In this document: positions 62,704 to 64,000 of the stretch, one piece after another
Layout: each line of letters opens with the position of its first letter
Numbering within the stretch: the first letter of the stretch is position 1
Origin: CAZDQL01 sp964507325
GTDB lineage: Bacteria; Planctomycetota; UBA1135; GCA-002686595
DNA: 64,000 bases
Direction of reading: 5' to 3'
Assembly: GCA_964507325.1 (NCBI GenBank)
Contig: CAZDQL010000003.1
Coordinates: forward strand, 1-64,000
Made by a program: the position numbers and the translations under genes
Notes under the pieces: model-generated
Told to the model about the DNA's origin: nothing
The model's database searches: none
What the model saw: the letters and a program-made list of their open reading frames with translations, nothing else

Positions 62704-64000
62704 CTCCCTGCGCGCACGAGGATGCTGAAGTCGTTGAAGTCGAGCCTGCGCAGGCTCTTGCCGTCGGTCATCTCGATCACACCACTCCCGATCCGCCCGT
62801 TCACGAAGGGGCTCCGGAAGAGCTGATCGACCGGGAAGGGGGCGGGCCTGCGGGCGAGCCGACCGAGGTCATCGCCGAAGCGCCGCTCCAGGAGGATTCC
62901 TCCCGGCGCCTCGAAGCGCAGGATGAGAGAATCTCCCGCACCCTGCAGCACGGGCTCGGGGCAGGCCAACACCATCTGCTTGAAGCGCTCGAATGCTCCC
63001 GCTCCCTCCGCCAGCATCTCCGCCGGCGGAGTGACCACCACGAATCCCGTCCGCGAACCGTCGAAGCGCAGCCGATCGCGCCCCTCCTCCTCGATCAGGG
63101 TTCCCGGCCGCGTGGAGTAGCAGGCCAGGAAGAAGTCGCCGTCGCGGCCAAAGGTCCAGCCCCCAGCTGTGCTGCGTGCGAGGCAGTTTGGCCAGTGGAG
63201 ATCGACGTGGGGGAAGTTCCAGTCCTCGGGAACCCGGTAGAGCGCCAAGAGGATGTTGTGGTGCTGGTAGACCCTCTCCCAAGGCGAGGCGGAGATCCAC
63301 TTGTCAGGGGACACGTAGGTGCCCTTCTGCGCGGCCACGCTCTGCGTCAAATAGTGCAGCTCCTCGGGGAAGAACAGCCCCAGCTCTTCGCTGGAGTACG
63401 ACGGATGGACGGTGAAGAGGGTCGAATTCAGGGCACTGCCGTTCCAGGTGACGTCCCACGTGTGCTGCTGGATCGGCTGCAGGATGCCCCCCTGCAGGCT
63501 GCCCAAGCAGAAGAGCGGGGTCATGTAGCCGGTCTTGTAGACCGGTGGATTCAACTCGGGGCCGAAGCGGATCACGTTGCGCACGCGCTTGACTTCGGTG
63601 TAGGTGAAGGCGTCCTGGCGATGATTCGCGATGCCCGCCAGCTCCCTGGGCGGGACGTACTCGGAGAGCAAGGCGAGGATCAGCCAGCCGTGCGGATGCT
63701 CGGGGCGCTCGATTCCACCGGCGTAGAGATAGTGGTATCCGGCGGCGCGGTTGTCCCGCGTCTGCAGGGCCACGTTCGATGGTGCCCGGCTGTGACCACC
63801 GCAGTACGCACCGTGCAGCGACTCACTGAGGTAGTCGACCAGCAGCAGGTCGAGCATCATCCCCGCCATCTGCCGCATCTCCGGGTCCTCGGCGAAGTCG
63901 TAGAGGAGCAGCATCGGCGTGACGAACATGAACATGTAGTGCGGCGAGTCGAACTCCCCCTGCCCCTTCGTCGCCGTGAGCCGCGCCCAGTGCAGCAGCC
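62700..64000 (-). CDS. Alpha/alpha-barrel carbohydrate-related protein (5' truncated by window edge)
   Basis: The frame stays open from the stop at 62700 to the window edge, so the N-terminus lies outside. About 433 residues are visible. The upstream part (LLHWARLTATKGQGEFDSP, then TPMLLLYDFAEDPEMRQMA) resembles alpha/alpha-toroid polysaccharide lyase or heparinase-like proteins, with a beta-sandwich C-terminal half. An ATG at 63935 is internal to the fold and is unlikely to be the real start. Its stop overlaps the start of the 776-residue gene (ATGA), so the pair forms an operon. Confidence 0.7.
   Translation of the reverse strand, partial: LLHWARLTATKGQGEFDSPHYMFMFVTPMLLLYDFAEDPEMRQMAGMMLDLLLVDYLSESLHGAYCGGHSRAPSNVALQTRDNRAAGYHYLYAGGIERPEHPHGWLILALLSEYVPPRELAGIANHRQDAFTYTEVKRVRNVIRFGPELNPPVYKTGYMTPLFCLGSLQGGILQPIQQHTWDVTWNGSALNSTLFTVHPSYSSEELGLFFPEELHYLTQSVAAQKGTYVSPDKWISASPWERVYQHHNILLALYRVPEDWNFPHVDLHWPNCLARSTAGGWTFGRDGDFFLACYSTRPGTLIEEEGRDRLRFDGSRTGFVVVTPPAEMLAEGAGAFERFKQMVLACPEPVLQGAGDSLILRFEAPGGILLERRFGDDLGRLARRPAPFPVDQLFRSPFVNGRIGSGVIEMTDGKSLRRLDFNDFSILVRAGR

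Noticed and set aside
1..64000. tRNA, rRNA, CRISPR, insertion sequences, prophage or origin of replication
   Set aside because: No convincing cloverleaf, rRNA core, spaced identical repeats, transposase, integrase or DnaA-box cluster was seen by eye.

Overview
The window is GC-rich, gene-dense bacterial chromosome. I see no tRNA, rRNA, CRISPR array, transposase or phage gene. The gene content suggests a member of the Planctomycetota or a close relative. The pointers are: an ECF-type sigma factor with a fused C-terminal membrane/extracytoplasmic part, an FG-GAP/ASPIC-UnbV protein, a propeller protein with three c-type heme sites, a secreted TPR-CHAT protein, a spondin-domain protein, many secreted beta-propellers, and a roughly 125-residue C-terminal domain shared by two unrelated exported proteins. 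This assignment is an inference from gene content, not a marker-gene placement.

Positions 1-6800: two tandem paralogous exported proteins of unknown function, then hemH (ferrochelatase), a RhaT-type sugar/H+ symporter, and an opposing pair encoding an FG-GAP/ASPIC lipoprotein and a small exported protein. The symporter gene sits between two ~128-bp direct repeats. Each repeat contains the hemH 3' end and the ASPIC-gene 3' end, which looks like the footprint of an insertion or duplication at that junction.

Positions 7226-18185: one long tightly coupled operon, hemA-hemC-hemD-hemB-hemL-[histidine kinase]-[OmpR-type regulator]-hemE-hemN-hemY. Nearly every junction is a 4-base ATGA/GTGA overlap. 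With hemH it supplies every step from glutamyl-tRNA to protoheme by the C5, protoporphyrin-dependent route. A complete two-component system lies in the middle of the operon and is translationally coupled on its 3' side to hemE. This is the most interesting system in the window: a sensor/regulator pair whose expression is tied to heme synthesis and which may control it.

Positions 18200-45200: mainly exported or surface proteins, separated by longer intergenic stretches. They are a carboxypeptidase-regulatory-like protein carrying a G14C12 tract, a TPR protein, a discoidin-like/propeller/cytochrome protein, a TPR-CHAT protein, an Asp-box propeller, a GH116-type lipoprotein with an inserted domain, a chemoreceptor, a CocE-type hydrolase, a papain-like peptidase, another propeller, a nitrilase-family lipoprotein and a spondin-domain protein.

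Positions 45368-64000: a PAS hybrid histidine kinase converges on an ECF sigma factor fused to a membrane segment and a serpin-like domain. After these come a class I glutamine amidotransferase, a two-DTG aspartic protease-like lipoprotein, another regulatory-like surface protein, an alpha/alpha-toroid protein, an arylsulfotransferase-like protein, a PEP/pyruvate-binding protein, an ICMT/MddA-like membrane methyltransferase, a histidine-rich metal permease, an O-methyltransferase, and a coupled pair of carbohydrate-related genes running off the right edge.

Several monocistronic genes have a TATAnT box six bases upstream of ATG and no Shine-Dalgarno sequence. This suggests that leaderless transcripts are common here, alongside genes with clear AGGAGG sites.
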